64,000 nt of DNA from Hermatobates lingyangjiaoensis (Eukaryota > Arthropoda > Insecta > Hemiptera > Hermatobatidae), in the NCBI GenBank assembly GCA_026182355.1, contig JAPFBL010000363.1, positions 62,001-126,000 on the forward strand, given 5' to 3'. Made by a program: the position numbers and the translations under genes. The notes beneath the pieces were generated by a model. The model was not told the DNA's origin. It was given only the letters and a program-made list of their open reading frames with translations, and ran no database searches. This document shows positions 21,628 through 33,650 of this stretch, one piece after another; the stretch's first letter is position 1, and every line of letters begins with the position of its first letter.

Positions 21628-21640
<13 letters not shown>
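21421..21640. repeat. Direct repeats bracketing a 145-bp non-repetitive block
   Basis: ACCTGTACCGTTAATTATTT is present at about 21425 and 21605, each followed by TTTATTTTATTA. The enclosed block is GC-richer. On the minus strand it is open for about 60 codons and includes GIRLGDLFEDLYPETIIERE. This could be an exon-like fragment or part of a repeat; I do not recognise it. Confidence 0.45.
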
Positions 21641-21676
<36 letters not shown>

Positions 21677-21710
21677 TTATTATTATTATTTATTTTTATT
21701 ATTATTATTT
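21630..21710 (+). repeat. (TTA)n microsatellite
   Basis: About 16 TTA units to 21677, then a shorter second block to 21709. Poly-Tyr and poly-Ile frames across it are repeat translations. Confidence 0.95.
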
Positions 21711-21859
21711 CGTATTTTATATATCTTTTATCTTGTTTTCTAAATAAATATTGGAAGGATTTCTATTTTTCCTCTTCTCCGCTGGGGAGCAGCATTGCGG
21801 TGGTTCCACGAGTTACTCTGGAGGCCAGTAGCAGTTTGCTTCTCAACGCGAGTACTTCG

Positions 21860-21960
21860 CACTTCTTCCGATGACGACGGATGTCGAAATATCGAAGTGA
21901 GTTCTGTAGTGTCTTTCTGTGTTCTTTTCTATGTGTTAAAGTGTTTATTGTCCACACGGA
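21860..21960 (+). repeat. Family C right arm
   Basis: CGATGACGACGGATGTCGAA then ATATCGAAGTGAGTTC and the end CTTTCTGTGTTCTTTTC. The core has CCGATGA in place of CTGATGA. GAAGTG after the core is complementary to CACTTC before it. The element ends with GTCCACACGGACC. Confidence 0.7.
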
Positions 21961-22618
21961 CCTTTCATTTTATTCGATTTAATTACAATGATATATTTGT
22001 CCAAACAAGCAAGCTTGAAGCATGTTTAATAAAATAATAATAATAAAGAAACAGCAATAAATTCCACATGAGAACGAAATGTCAAAAATCATTATTTTTT
22101 TAAAACTAGTAATTGGTAATTTACCTATGACAAAAATGGCCTTTTTGAAAATCGTAGCAAATAAGTATAGGAATCAAAATTACAATTTAACTGACAAAAA
22201 TACTACAAAATGATAATTAATATATTCTGTAATAATATATTGTTCATACTAATAATGGATGAAGAAGGGCAATATAAATATGATGAATTCTTAATAATTA
22301 TAAAATAATTTTTTTCCGAGAATTCAGTGGACGGAAATGGTGGCGCGGAAAAACGAAAACAAATTTCTGTCACTAGTTTCATAATGTAGTTGAATAATAA
22401 AATCAATCAAAAATATTTTAAATATACAATTTTGATAGGTACTGATAATTTAGTAGGAAATTTAATTTTATTCTAGGATATCTATAGAAAATAAAAAAAA
22501 AGGTAGGATATAATTGCGAAACGAGGTCAGAGATGGTATGCCTAGTCGTTACGGCATAGGCAAGTTAAATGTCCTACTTTCACCATCTTTCTCAGACTTG
22601 TCAGAACTAGTGCAGCAT
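21961..22618. other. Unique AT-rich stretch
   Basis: Nothing recognised. Confidence 0.4.
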
Positions 22619-22935
22619 AGGTTACGTTAGGTTGCAGTGACAGTCCTCAAGGGAAAGCACATAGGCCAAACAGTGGCCCTTCCTGATACAACAAAATGAT
22701 CGATTCTACATTGGGAGTCCGAAATTTTGCCTAACTCAAGTTGATTTAGGGTAGGGATCTTTAACGAGCACTTGGCATCTTACAGGCTCGGGGCCAATGT
22801 TTTAACGTCCTCCCTGACAGACAACGTGCTCAGATTTTGTCACTTCCAGGTATGTAAATCGAGGGACAGAGTGGTATTGAACCCTGGACCTACCAGTTAA
22901 GAGACGAACACATTGCCACAGAACTAACTTAGATC
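22619..22935 (-). mobile_element. tRNA-derived SINE, full length
   Basis: Tail AGGTTACGTTAGGTTGCAGT at the left, body TTTAACGAGCACTTGGCATC and GTTTTAACGTCCTC, B-box complement ATTGAACCC, and a head ending CACAGAACTAACTTAGATC. Well preserved. Confidence 0.88.
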
Positions 22936-23544
22936 ACACGCTGTGCAGCGTATAAATGATATTTTATAAAATTTGCAAAGACTCTGACAAACTCTTTGGC
23001 TCTGGAGCTCTTAAGATCTGTGTATATTTACGCCAATTCGTTGACCAGGATTTCTTAACACTGTGTGTCAATAACTGCTGATCCTGATTATCTTAATCCT
23101 TATAAAATAAAATTTTTAATGAAATGAAAATTGTTAATGAATTATTCACAGAATTTTAAATTAGTCAGTTGTTCCATTATTTTTATCCCGAAAAATCAGT
23201 AGACAAAAATTTAATTTTATTCTGGGATATCGTGAAAATTAATGTCATTTGTTGTTTTAATTATACATTTCTCTAATATACATCCCTTTAATGAAGAAAA
23301 ATCAGTATCTAAATGGATTTTGAATCACCATTATAATTATTTTGCTATACTGTTTTACAATATGACCAGTTAAAAGCCGATATTTTTTTATATTACTAAA
23401 TACAAATAGACTAATTTGTTATTCTTTGAATAAAAATGTAAATCTGAATGATTTTGAATCGTCATTATAATTATTTTCCCATCATTGATTAATAAAGTCA
23501 GCCCTCCGATGCTGATTCCTCGAGAGAATATTGCATCTCTCATT
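22936..23544. other. Unique AT-rich stretch
   Basis: Near 23330 and 23455 the words TTTTGAATCACCATTATAAT and TTTTGAATCGTCATTATAAT recur about 130 bp apart, a small direct repeat. Nothing else seen. Confidence 0.45.
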
Positions 23545-23792
23545 GATTCTACATTGGGAGTCCTAAATTTTGCCTAACTGAAGTTTAATTAGAGCAGGGA
23601 TTTTTTTTTATAACGAGTACCTGACATCGCACAGGCTCAGTACCGTCTGATTAACGTCCTCTTCGAGGGACGACGTGTTCAACAAATTTATTCACCTACA
23701 GATTTATACACCCCCCACGTGAATAGGTATCAAACCACAGACCTACTCTCAGTTGAGAGTCGAGCACATTGCCACTGAGCTAACCCCCCCGC
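23545..23792 (-). mobile_element. tRNA-derived SINE, 3'-truncated
   Basis: ATTGGGAGTCCTAAATTTTG, CGAGTACCTGACATCG, ATTAACGTCCTC and CACTGAGCTAACC are all typical. The last 60 bases of the 3' end are missing at the left. Confidence 0.85.
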
Positions 23793-25430
23793 TGTCGGTA
23801 TTCTACAATAACCATAAGTAAATCAGAAATGATATATTTGTAAAACCATTGTTAACAATATATTTATGACGTCAATTTTCAATAACCATTTCCCATAAAT
23901 ATGTGTAATATTATTGAACTGTTATCAGATAAATTCTTTCATTCAGTATACATAAATTACTGAATGACTACTAATTCATACATGACATATGTTACATAAC
24001 TCAACTGTAAATTTTAATTTATGTAACGTATTTATAATCCAAATTTAAACATCAAAGGAAACTGTTTGTATTTGGAATAGATTTATGTTCCAAATCGAAG
24101 AGGAATATCTCGATAATCGAAAAGAAGGCGGGAGGAGTGGTGTAATTTAATGAAATAGTTGTAATCAAGAGTAGAAGATAAATTTCAATTATTGGTTTAG
24201 TGAGTGGAAAGGCTCTTGTTTTAATTAAATCTGCACCTAAATGAAATTAAGAGAATGTAATCCAGTGTCCAGTGCTGCTCGGCCGAGTCAATCACTTCTT
24301 CTTACCTCTAACTGAATTCTTCTTTCTTTAGTATTACAAATTCAAACTTGTTTTTATAAGTCATTCCTTACCTTCATCTTTCTTTTCAAACCTAATTCAA
24401 ACTTGCTCATTCCCGTTTAAACACCTTAGTTTATATATGGTAGTCAAATTGTTTAAAACGTTTTTACAACTGTTTTTGAAAGAAGTGCTTCTCAAACTGC
24501 AAACTTTCGACTGCCTTACAAGTAAGTAACAAAAGATGTTTGATAAGCAACTATTACTTGTATTCATTTGAATATCACATTCATATTCAATGATAAAAAC
24601 AAACAAAAAATTTAACAGTCTGAATTAAACACACTGTCTTCCATAATAAATATATTGCATATTTTCTCAATCTAAGAAACAGTAATAACTATCACGCTTA
24701 AAAATAACATCATACCAGATTGTTTGTTTAATGAACATTCTAAAGTAAATACTAGTTTCCGGTAAAAATAGTTTTATAAACGCAGGTTACTTTCCTATAA
24801 CATCAACGTTGGATACTATTTGTCAAATGCAGGTCACATTTTACTATATCAATTTGAGTGTAGACCGCACGATAATTCACAAATACAAATATTATTACTT
24901 TCCCAGTATTCCATCATTTTTATTTCTTATCCTATAAAATGTTTTATTGTCTCTATTTCTTTTGCTATTGATATTAGATTACTTCCTTTAATGTCAGTTT
25001 TTTTTTTATCAATACGTAGTTATTCCTTTTATTTTTCCCTTAAAAACTTTTTATAGTACATCTTAATGATTTTTTTTCTATTTTTAATGTTTTATTTATT
25101 ATTCTTCTTTTCTTCATAACCGTTGATTCGTGGGTGTTTGGTTTCTCACTCTTCTCTCTCTTGAAGAAGATTGAATAAAATCTTTGGGGCTGTAATTGCA
25201 TGTATCTGTTTCCGATTTACCTTTGGTTATTATAATGGATAACAACCATAGTAACTTTTCGAGAGACATCAACTGCGAGAACTAATCCAGTGGAATTTTA
25301 GGGTATAATTATAAACCTTACTCATAGTAATTATATATCTATGACTTAATACGCTAAGTCTAATGAGATTTCAGTCCTTATAGGGTATCGTGAGATTATT
25401 AACAGCGACTAATGCCCTCTGTATACTGAT
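23793..25430. other. Unique AT-rich stretch
   Basis: No repeat recognised. Near 25150 a word pair (TTGAAGAAGATTG, AATCTTTGGGGC) weakly recalls the hairpin part of the fold-back families but lacks the core. Confidence 0.35.
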
Positions 25431-25434
25431 GGGA

Positions 25435-25520
25435 GGATGGTCGGAGATCATCTTTTAATTTGCACTGCTCTGACATTCACTAAGACCAACACTGGACCGA
25501 CTGCGCTACGATTGAGCAAT
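25435..25520 (-). mobile_element. Possible second tRNA-like SINE head
   Basis: The minus strand reads GCTCAATCGTAGCGCAGTCG, which resembles a tRNA 5' half with an A box (TAGCGCAGTCGG). No B box is seen. It is unlike the main SINE family. It could be a fragment of another SINE or a chance match. Confidence 0.3.
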
Positions 25521-25581
25521 CTATATTGGACTGCTAGGCGTCAGATGGCAGAAGTGTTATGGGCGGGAGGTAGACAAGTAA

Positions 25582-25613
25582 AATAAGTAAGCTCTGTGTG
25601 GAGAGCTTATTTC
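25582..25613. repeat. Imperfect hairpin
   Basis: AATAAGTAAGCTCT and AGAGCTTATTT form a stem of about 11 pairs with a small bulge around loop GTGTGG. Confidence 0.5.
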
Positions 25614-25619
25614 TTTCCG

Positions 25620-27820
25620 AAATAAGGGAGCCCCTAATCTCCTTTGTTTTGTTATATATGGTTGAGGCTGACTACATCACCATCCACATTAGTATTAACT
25701 TTTGGATTCTTCATTTACTGACTAGTTCTTGGTTGAGGCATTTAGAATGCATATAAGTTGGATAAAATAACCATATTTGCTTGTCAAATTGAGAGGTTTG
25801 CTTCCTTTTTTTGTCGTGTCACATATCATGGAATCATGCAGCTGCGTTGGCAAGTTCTTTGTTTGAGAAGCCGTCATTTATTATTACTTGAGTATGTATT
25901 AACTTTTTTTATGTATAAGATTCCAATCTGTACAATGAGTGAATGCTCTTGTTACATATAAAACAGGAGTAGACTTTTCATACCTCACTGAGCATTTACT
26001 CAAACCATTTACAACAAAACCGGGGTGTGAAAGTTTATAATACGATTCAGTGCTAAATAGATGTTTTTATTGTAGAATATTAAAGTCAAAGGCGGGTATT
26101 TTCCTCTGTAGAATCTTCAAAAGTGAATTTAAATTTGGATACTTCTTCCAATCGAAAACTGAACTGCATCATCGTATCAGTGTTATCAGCTAAGAGGCAA
26201 TGATCATAGATATATGTAGTATATATTGTAAGATTCTTTGTTCTAGTACACTATTCTTTTTCAGTTCCCCCCGTGAAAACATTCTGAAAAGTTAACAAAA
26301 TGTTGAGCCCATAACAACACTACCATCTACATGTTAGTTGCCTTATGGTGATGTGAAAGAAGCCTGTTTCTAGCACAAAGGGACTTTAGGGAAACTTTTG
26401 GGAATTTAATCCTTGCTTGACGATCTGCTGAGGTTTTTTATTCATGTCGTATAAATAATCCTCGCTAGTTGTATTCTATTTTCAAAGAACTGAAGCCATT
26501 TTTTTTAACTTTTGACCATTAACTGTCAGCATGACGAAATTAAAAAGAATACGAATCGAACATTTCAGGAATACCTGTCAGCATCTACCGTTGAAGTGCT
26601 TCTATTCAAATTTTTAAGAAATTGAAAATGACAATAAATAATAATTCTTCTGCAGATGACAGGGATTAGTATCTAACTACTTTTTAACTATTTTATAATT
26701 TACGCGAAACCAGGTTTATTATACAAAGAATCTACTGCTGAAGGTTAGATTTAGAATACTATGAACTCAAAAGATTGATTGCTATAACATGTTGCCTCTT
26801 GATACTCTATGCTTAGAATAAAGCACATCTCTGCTCTCTGTCTCCCAGCAAATGTACTGTATGTTTCACAAAGTTTCTTTCTTTTTTCTTTTTTTTTTTA
26901 CTTCAATTGTTTCATTGATCTACAATTCTGTACACGTTCCACTCATATATTCTACACATTACCCCCAAACCATGGAAATTCAGAGTGCGTTATAAAAGTT
27001 TTTGTAAAAAAAAATATGATTGTCTATATAAAGAGAGATGCTGCAACATTTAAATGGAATACCATCACTGTTATTTAGAGATTTAGATTCACCTTGCTAT
27101 TTCCTTATATTTCTTATGAGAGTACAGAAACGAAATATATAAATATTTTACAATAAGGTGTGTAATCTTTAACGATAGTATGAATTGTCATCTGAAATAA
27201 AGAAATCATCTGAAAACATAAAGAATTGTCATCTGAAAATTATAAAGAAATAACATATAGAAAGAACACACTTTGATATTTAGAAGATTTGTCACATTAA
27301 GAGGAGTGATATCCTTGAGAATCTATCAGTCCGAGTTATCACTGCCAGTTCTGCCAACATTCGCAAGAAGGAAAAAGAAAGAAAAAATACGAAAATTAAT
27401 AAATATAAACAGAGAACGAATATTAAAAAAAATAATGATTAATTAATAAATTATAAATATGTAAATATAATTGGAAAGAAAACAAATCCTCTTTTTTTTT
27501 CATAGTAATGATTGAGCACTGAGGATGTTCATGTTTGCCTCAGTGAAGTTCCATTCTCAGATTACCATAATAAAATCTTGGAATATATATTATTTTCAAT
27601 AATATATATTGAAATTGGTATATTATTGGTATATTAGTATAAAATATATAATATAGTATAAAATATAAAATTTATAATTTGTATAAAATTATTTTCAAAA
27701 CTGATCGTATTTTATCAGTTTAGTGTTTTTGAACTATGATATTTTTACGAATGTACTTCTGAAGACATAATGTTATATTTAGTTTATGACAACGTCCTGT
27801 AATTGATAAATCATAGATTA
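25620..27820. other. Mostly unique AT-rich stretch
   Basis: Near 27190-27250 GAATTGTCATCTGAAAA is repeated, and 27245-27290 (ATAGAAAGAACACACTTTG) looks like a lone fold-back arm start. No coding frame has support. Confidence 0.4.
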
Positions 27821-27821
27821 A

Positions 27822-28161
27822 ACATATATATATATATATATATATACGAGTTCGATATTAACAAAGAACAACACACAAAGTAGGGAAACACACTTACAGA
27901 CTCAAATTTTCGGGTAATCCGTCTTCAGGAGAAAAGAGAATGGGAGACCAAGCACGTTGTAGGCGCAACGGCAAGTAACTTGGCGTTACTTGCCGTTGCG
28001 CCTACAACGTGCTTGGTCTCCCATTCTCTTTTCTCCTGAAGACGGATTACCCCAAAAAATTTGAGTCTGTAAGTGTGTTTCCCTACTTTGTGTGTTGTTC
28101 TTTGTTAATCTCGAACTCGTATTGTGTCCAGTTTGGATCGTATTTCGTTTTATCAGTGAAA

Positions 28162-28204
<43 letters not shown>
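27822..28204. repeat. Family F palindrome, 131-137-bp arms, in (TA)n
   Basis: Left arm 27847-27977, 5-bp spacer TTGGC, right arm 27983-28119; nearly perfect reverse complements. It is bordered by (TA)n at 27822-27846 and 28166-28204. The sequence 28120-28165 (GTCCAGTTTGGATCG) is a one-sided end. Such a palindrome can extrude a cruciform. The right arm has two extra bases exactly at the GAAA position. Confidence 0.93.
27908..27928 (-). ncRNA. Hammerhead-like core, family F
   Basis: Minus strand: CTGAAGA, C, short GG..CC hairpin, GAAA, then self-complementary AATT, U, and GAG pairing with the CTC before CTGAAGA. The plus-strand partner in the right arm has lost GAAA. Confidence 0.35.
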
Positions 28205-28206
<2 letters not shown>

Positions 28207-29180
28207 ATAACAACTGATCTACTTTCGTTCACATAGACAAAATACCCAAATTTGAAAGGTGTAAAAAATCTCGAAAAAAACGTTTCATGTAAAATTTATA
28301 AAAATATTATGTATTTCGGTTTTAAACTCGATATTGCAACTTTGACCTATACGCAAATTTAACGTAATTTTTCATACATCTTTATTTAATCTGAAAGCCA
28401 AAAAAAACAATTGCTGAGCATTCATTTCATTTATATTGTATTGAAAAATCATGGGTTTAGTGATGAGGATTGCTTGAGGATGAAAATGAATAGTCAATTA
28501 AAGTGTTGAAACGCAGAATCAGAGAGTTATTGGAGTTTTATCATTAATATGCTGTATAGCTACCACAGCTTATAAATGAAGAAAATCTGTTAAATCGTTT
28601 TTCCTTGTGAGTAATTTTCTGAATAATTGCAAAGAAAATTGCCCGTTTCTAAAGCAAATCATAATGGGTGGGGAAAATTGGATTTTTTGTAACAATGGTA
28701 TATGAAAAGACCGGCATAGACGTGATGAACTACTTGATAGAAGATTTTGAAAAGGAAACAGAATGTTTTTTTTTAATGGAATAATAAACCCGTTGATTAA
28801 TTCTTTGTATAGTAACTGCGAAATACTTGGGAATAAGGAAGCTTTTGGTTCAAAGGGAAAAAAATTACTACCGTTAAAGGAAATGCGCAGTTGGTTGAAT
28901 GAAAGTTTGCGGTTGTAATTTTGATGGTTAAATTGTTTTTCAATGATTGTCGCAAATAGTGACGGTTTAAAACAAAGTCGGATTGGTTTTATTTGGTCTG
29001 AGGAAAAAGGCGCTATGGGCTCATTAGAAGTGCTGCAGGACCCTGTAGCACCCTGCTAAGTAATATCGCCTGCACAACCACTTCACCCACCCTTCCTTGT
29101 CGACTCTCCCTTCCTTAAAAATAAACTACCCTAACGAGATTCTCCCCTTGTGTACTACCTCCACCACCTGAGCCTCTAAT

Positions 29181-29184
<4 letters not shown>
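28205..29184. other. Unique stretch with a GC-richer end
   Basis: AT-rich to about 29000; 29005-29180 is GC-richer (GCAGGACCCTGTAGCACCC) and pyrimidine-biased. No frame recognised. Confidence 0.35.
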
Positions 29185-29212
<28 letters not shown>

Positions 29213-29213
29213 T
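29185..29213 (+). repeat. (CA)n microsatellite
   Basis: About fourteen CA units. Confidence 0.95.
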
Positions 29214-31530
29214 CACCATCGGTAATTTAACTTCGCACATGTTGCTGGATTTGAGGTCAGTTTACAAAAATAGACTAACTGCAAAAACGTTTCTGGTTGG
29301 GAAATGTTTATCTATTCCTATTCACCAGGTTCACTGGCGCCATGTCACTTGGAGAGCTTGAGAAAAAACTCTTATTTCTTTCCTGGGAGGTAGATCTGCT
29401 CTAGAGCTCCGCCTCAATTGCTAGAAACCGAAGATAGACAATATATACAACGTGTACAGCCGATGACTTTTAATGATTTTACTTTCGCAAATCATCACAC
29501 AAGTAAATATTATTGATAAATGCGATATTGACCGAACTAAACATCTCAATCTTTTATAAATGCATATCTCCTGGACTGTGTTCACATTTTTTTCTCTCTC
29601 TCAGGACAATACCATCTTACCTAGCTGCACACATATAAACGCTATTTTTTTCCCCTGTGATAAGTCGTTACGTTCCCCAATTTCCTGTATAAATTCATTT
29701 TTCTCTCCATTATTCAATCTGTTGTTTCATTATCACTTATCCATAATTTTTTCAATGTTTTCCATACCTCTTTCAGCGCTTGTTTTTTAAAAATGTCTTT
29801 TCCAAAATCGAAGTTGGTGACACTGTGACCTGCATCATGATTTGCTTTCTTCAGTTTCTTAGAAATATTGTCTGGAAGTCTGTGTTATTTTCATTATGCA
29901 GGCTGCACTGTGAAAACAAGAATTGATTTGTTATATTGCTAATGCTCTAGAAAAAGAAAAACATTAATTGCTTGGAAAAACTACTATAGAAAACAAAATT
30001 AAGAATAGTCGCTTATTTTTGTGTAATAGTCTATTTTTTGGGTAAAAAGTTAAACTTTTGTTAGTCTATTCGTTGTATAGGTAAAAATAATACAGGTAAC
30101 ACCTGCTAAACACGATGGCAGACGAAAACGTGAATAGATACATGTAGGTACATACAGACATCACGGAGTTATAAAACTACAGATATGTCACTCGTATTCA
30201 ATCATGAGCAAAATTCATTCATTAATCTCGCTATATGAATAAAATTTGATTTTCCTATAGTAAACTAAAAAAGCAAATTGAATATTTTATATGTTCATCT
30301 TCTATTATTAACCAGTAAAAGTTTCATACACAACACAAATATGTTGCTGGACTCTTTTAGTATTACTTGGGCAAAATACTCGTCTCTGTCTTCCAACGTT
30401 TTGAAATTTATATTTTAATTTTTAAGTCTACAGGAAAATCATAATCTAATATTAGTAACTAAAAATCATCGGATTAAAACAGAAAAAAATATAATTAATC
30501 ATACCTTACAGTAGTGTAGGAGTTAAAAACGGTAGGTTCTAAATAATTCAGGCTATCGTCTGAGGAGGTTATTCAACTGTTGCTATGGAGTAGGAGAATT
30601 AACAGATAAATACCAGAAAACATATTATTGTAGAAAAAAATATGAACTTAAATAAAATAGGAAGTGTGTATGCAAGGGTAAAAACAACAAAAACATTAGG
30701 TAATATATGTAAGCAAAAGGAGATTGTTATGAAAATTCAGTACACTAATTATAAAAGTACAAAATAGTGCTATTAATCTACATTTTGAATGACTGAAGTA
30801 CTTTGTATAACTTGACATAGCCAATTCGGCCAGTTGTCTGTTGGCTTCCAGTCTGGTCCAGGCAATAACACAATCAAGTGTACTTTCATAACCGAAGATA
30901 GGAATATAATATAGAAAGAGATTAACAACAAGTAATATTAACGCATCAGAATGGATAAGAAAAGCTAAAACAAGAAATATAACTAAGGTTATATGAAATC
31001 GAGAGAAAGAGAAACACCAAGGATAGTGAAACAAAACAGAATCATAAATGCTGTAGGGGTGGAAAGCCGTTAAGTAAATCTCCCGACTCGGCCAAGTTAC
31101 TTATATTGAAGATCGTCCATTGAGGCATTTATGAACTAGAAACCTACTAGTGCTGGAAAAAATATTTTATTAAACTTTTTATTCATAGGATTTAGTAATC
31201 CACTAAAATGTTGCTTGATTATTCAAGAAATGTAATTTGTATGCCATCTAGAATATATTTTCCGATTTACTTTATTTAAATTTATTTTTTTCAATTATTA
31301 AAATTTGTACTAACTTAAAGTAACATGGCTATCTAATTATTGTTAAAATATATTAGATTTAATGCAATGTTTATTTATTGGAAGAATGCAACGTGTGTAG
31401 TGAAGAAAAATTTTGTTTGTTTCCGATTGTCACTTTTTTAGGGTCTTTACCTTTAATGTGGATCTAGAGGCAGATATTTTGACTCATTTGTTGTTTGCAC
31501 CCAGTTTTGTTATGAGCGATCCACATTATC
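29214..31530. other. Unique AT-rich stretch
   Basis: A 112-codon minus-strand frame (30696-31034) is rich in Phe, Leu and Ile, as expected from AT-rich DNA; I see no family motif. No repeat recognised. Confidence 0.35.
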
Positions 31531-31534
31531 CGGT

Positions 31535-31620
31535 TAATCCTACATTGAGAGTCCTACATTTTACCTCACCTATTATTTAGCAGGTGTCTGACATTGTACA
31601 GGCTTGGAGATTTGGAGAAG
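31535..31620 (-). mobile_element. SINE body fragment
   Basis: AATCCTACATTGAGAGTCC and GTGTCTGACATTGTACAGGC match the 3' half of the SINE body. Head and tail are absent and an internal 20-base piece is deleted. Confidence 0.6.
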
Positions 31621-32264
31621 TTTCAGTCTCGACAGTTACTATGTATATAAACCACATAATAAAATATAATAGAGGCTTTTACAACTCTAAACCTGCATAT
31701 TTTCTCCGACAGACTTTGTTTAACTCAAACGAAAACTGTTATTAATCTAATCGTCTATTAAGCTTCAAGGATTACATTACCTCATTTAAGGTTTACTTAT
31801 ATTTAAGATTACCAAAAATAAAGGAAAAGAGACAATGGTCTGTGCTAAGTTGGCAACTCTGGAGTCTAATAACACTCATCGTCTTTCAATTGCACTAACG
31901 AATTTTTCCCTATAATTGTGGGGGTTATACAACAACAACAACAACAATACAAAAAAAAAGTAATAACATAGTCAAAGAAAAATAATTCTTTTGTGAAGAA
32001 AAATCATGCGTGCTACTGAGCCACGCTCTTATAGGGTTTGGAAATGATGTCTAGTTTTATTTTTAATTTATGTGTAGTTATAAAAAGAAACATATTACTC
32101 AGAATGGTGCTGTAAAAATTTTTTTTTAATCAACTCCCAAGATTACGAGTAGGTTTTTCGTTTCTATTTTATGATGATACTTGCAGAAAAGCATAAAGCT
32201 GAGTTAGTTGGATCTCAGTGTAAATTATGTTTAAGGGAAGTCTAATCCTGCAGATGAAAGGGAC
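31621..32264. other. Unique stretch with a short (CAA)n
   Basis: (CAA)n at about 31931-31946 followed by an A run; nothing else. Confidence 0.5.
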
Positions 32265-32415
32265 TGATATAAATTAAGAAAGAGGGTAGACAGTAGAAGA
32301 GATAGGGGTGTTGGATAGAAGGAAGTGGAATGAGAAAAGGAGGGGTGGTAATATATGGAGGGACGAGGAAACAGATATAGAGGGTAGGGTGGGCGTGTGA
32401 GAGGACAAGACTCGC
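32265..32415 (+). repeat. Purine-rich tract
   Basis: About 150 bp of G- and A-rich plus strand (AAGAAAGAGGGTAGACAG-type), without a regular unit. Confidence 0.6.
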
Positions 32416-32811
32416 ACTGCCATTAGGCAGGACATCTACAAACCGTGGTCATTTGTGTTCTCATCCGTCAGTCCCAAATCCAAAACACCCTCACTGCTCA
32501 CCACTATGCAAAAGTCAGTCGCCTTTACTTTAAAAAAAAAGTAATGTTATTAACTCACTACACAATGAATTAATATAGCATTTATTGAGAGATGTACCGT
32601 GGGTATACAAAGAACGAGTGACGTTCTCCACCCATTTCCCTCTTCATACAAACGACAATATTGCAGCCAAATTACCAGACTTAACTTAATGATCTTACTT
32701 ATTACTAATTCTGAACATCAATGTTTTTTGGTTATTTATCCATATTTTTTTTCTTATAAGCGATTAAAATAAAACGATTGGATGAACTAAATATGCTAAA
32801 TTCACAGAAAG

Positions 32812-33012
32812 AACACACATAAAGTATATCACAAAAACTCTCTACTGTATTTCCACTGCCTCCAAATCAGATGTGAGTTCCTCTGAAGACAAGACATGAC
32901 TGTTGTCTTCGGAGTGGTTCGTGTCTTTCTACTTAATGAAGAGGCAGTCGAAATACAGTAGTAAGTTTTTGTGATATTTTTATGTGTTCTTCCTTCCTTT
33001 AAAGATACGAGT
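32812..33012. repeat. Family G fold-back
   Basis: Left arm CACAGAAAGAACACACATAA to CACTGCCTCC; right arm GAGGCAGTCGAAATACAG to TTTTATGTGTTCTTCC. ATGAAGA replaces CTGAAGA in the right arm, though GAAA is present. The middle (GAAGACAAGACATGACTG) is itself imperfectly palindromic. Confidence 0.75.
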
Positions 33013-33025
33013 ATATAAATATATA

Positions 33026-33232
33026 TACACTTTTACGTTGTAAATACGATAGAAACGGGCAAATATAGTTCAATGTAGAAAAAGAAACATAGAGAAATTA
33101 AAAGAACACACTTACAGTCTCTAATTTTCGGTTTGAACCCTTCTTCAGGAGAGATAAGAGAGGGAAACCAAGCGCACTGGTTCAGAGATGGTTAGAGACC
33201 CTGGATTGTATTTCCAACGAAAAAGTATATAT
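33026..33232. repeat. Family E fold-back with terminal inverted ends
   Basis: ACTTTTACGTTGTAAATACG at the left and GTATTTCCAACGAAAAAGT at the right are inverted terminal sequences. Inside lies the E arm with a minus-strand core and the distal part AACCAAGCGCACTGG. The most complete E copy in the window. Confidence 0.82.
33126..33148 (-). ncRNA. Hammerhead-like core, family E
   Basis: Minus strand: CTGAAGA, then a weakened stem II (A in place of C before GGGTT..AACC), GAAA, AATT, A as the cleavage-site base, and GAGA pairing with TCTC before CTGAAGA. Confidence 0.38.
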
Positions 33233-33236
33233 TTAT

Positions 33237-33415
33237 TCACAGAAAGAACAAACATAAAAAAATCAAAGAAATTCACTTATATTTTTCGATGGCCTCATCA
33301 TAATTAATTGAGTCGTCACGTGTCTGCGGGGTGACTCACATCTATCTTCCTGATGATGAGGCAATCTAAATATGCGTGTGGTTTCTTTTATCTGCGTTCT
33401 TTCTATATATATGTT
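33237..33415. repeat. Family G-like fold-back
   Basis: CACAGAAAGAACAAACATAA at the left and TCTGCGTTCTTTCTATAT at the right. The right arm reads CTGATGATGAGGCAATC then TAAATATGCG, so GAAA is changed to TAAA. Confidence 0.7.
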
Positions 33416-33534
33416 TGTAAAAGTTAGAAACAGTGCTTCATTTAAAGAAAAATAGTGATTTAATCTTTCTGTTGAAAAACAGAGATTGGAAAAAATGGTT
33501 TCGAAGTTTGGAAAAAATATTCGACACAAAAGCC

Positions 33535-33650
33535 CAGTTAGAAATCAGAAAACAGACTAAGATATTTGAACCTTAACATGTGGTATTCCTCAGAGTCAAA
33601 TCTCAACAGTTGAGATTATGACTTATTTATTGTGAAATCCTTGTACATAT
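33535..33650. repeat. Family A fold-back remnant
   Basis: ACAGACTAAGATATTTGAACC and CCTCAGAGTCAAATC show the left arm; the right arm is mostly deleted except TTATTGTGAAATCCTTG. Confidence 0.65.

Noticed and set aside
30696..31034. 112-codon minus-strand frame as a membrane protein
   Set aside because: Apparent membrane segments follow from T-rich codons; no family motif and no supporting context.
32812..33012. Family G as a hammerhead carrier
   Set aside because: GAAA is present, but the preceding box reads ATGAAGA and stem II does not pair cleanly; the second copy at 33237 has lost GAAA.
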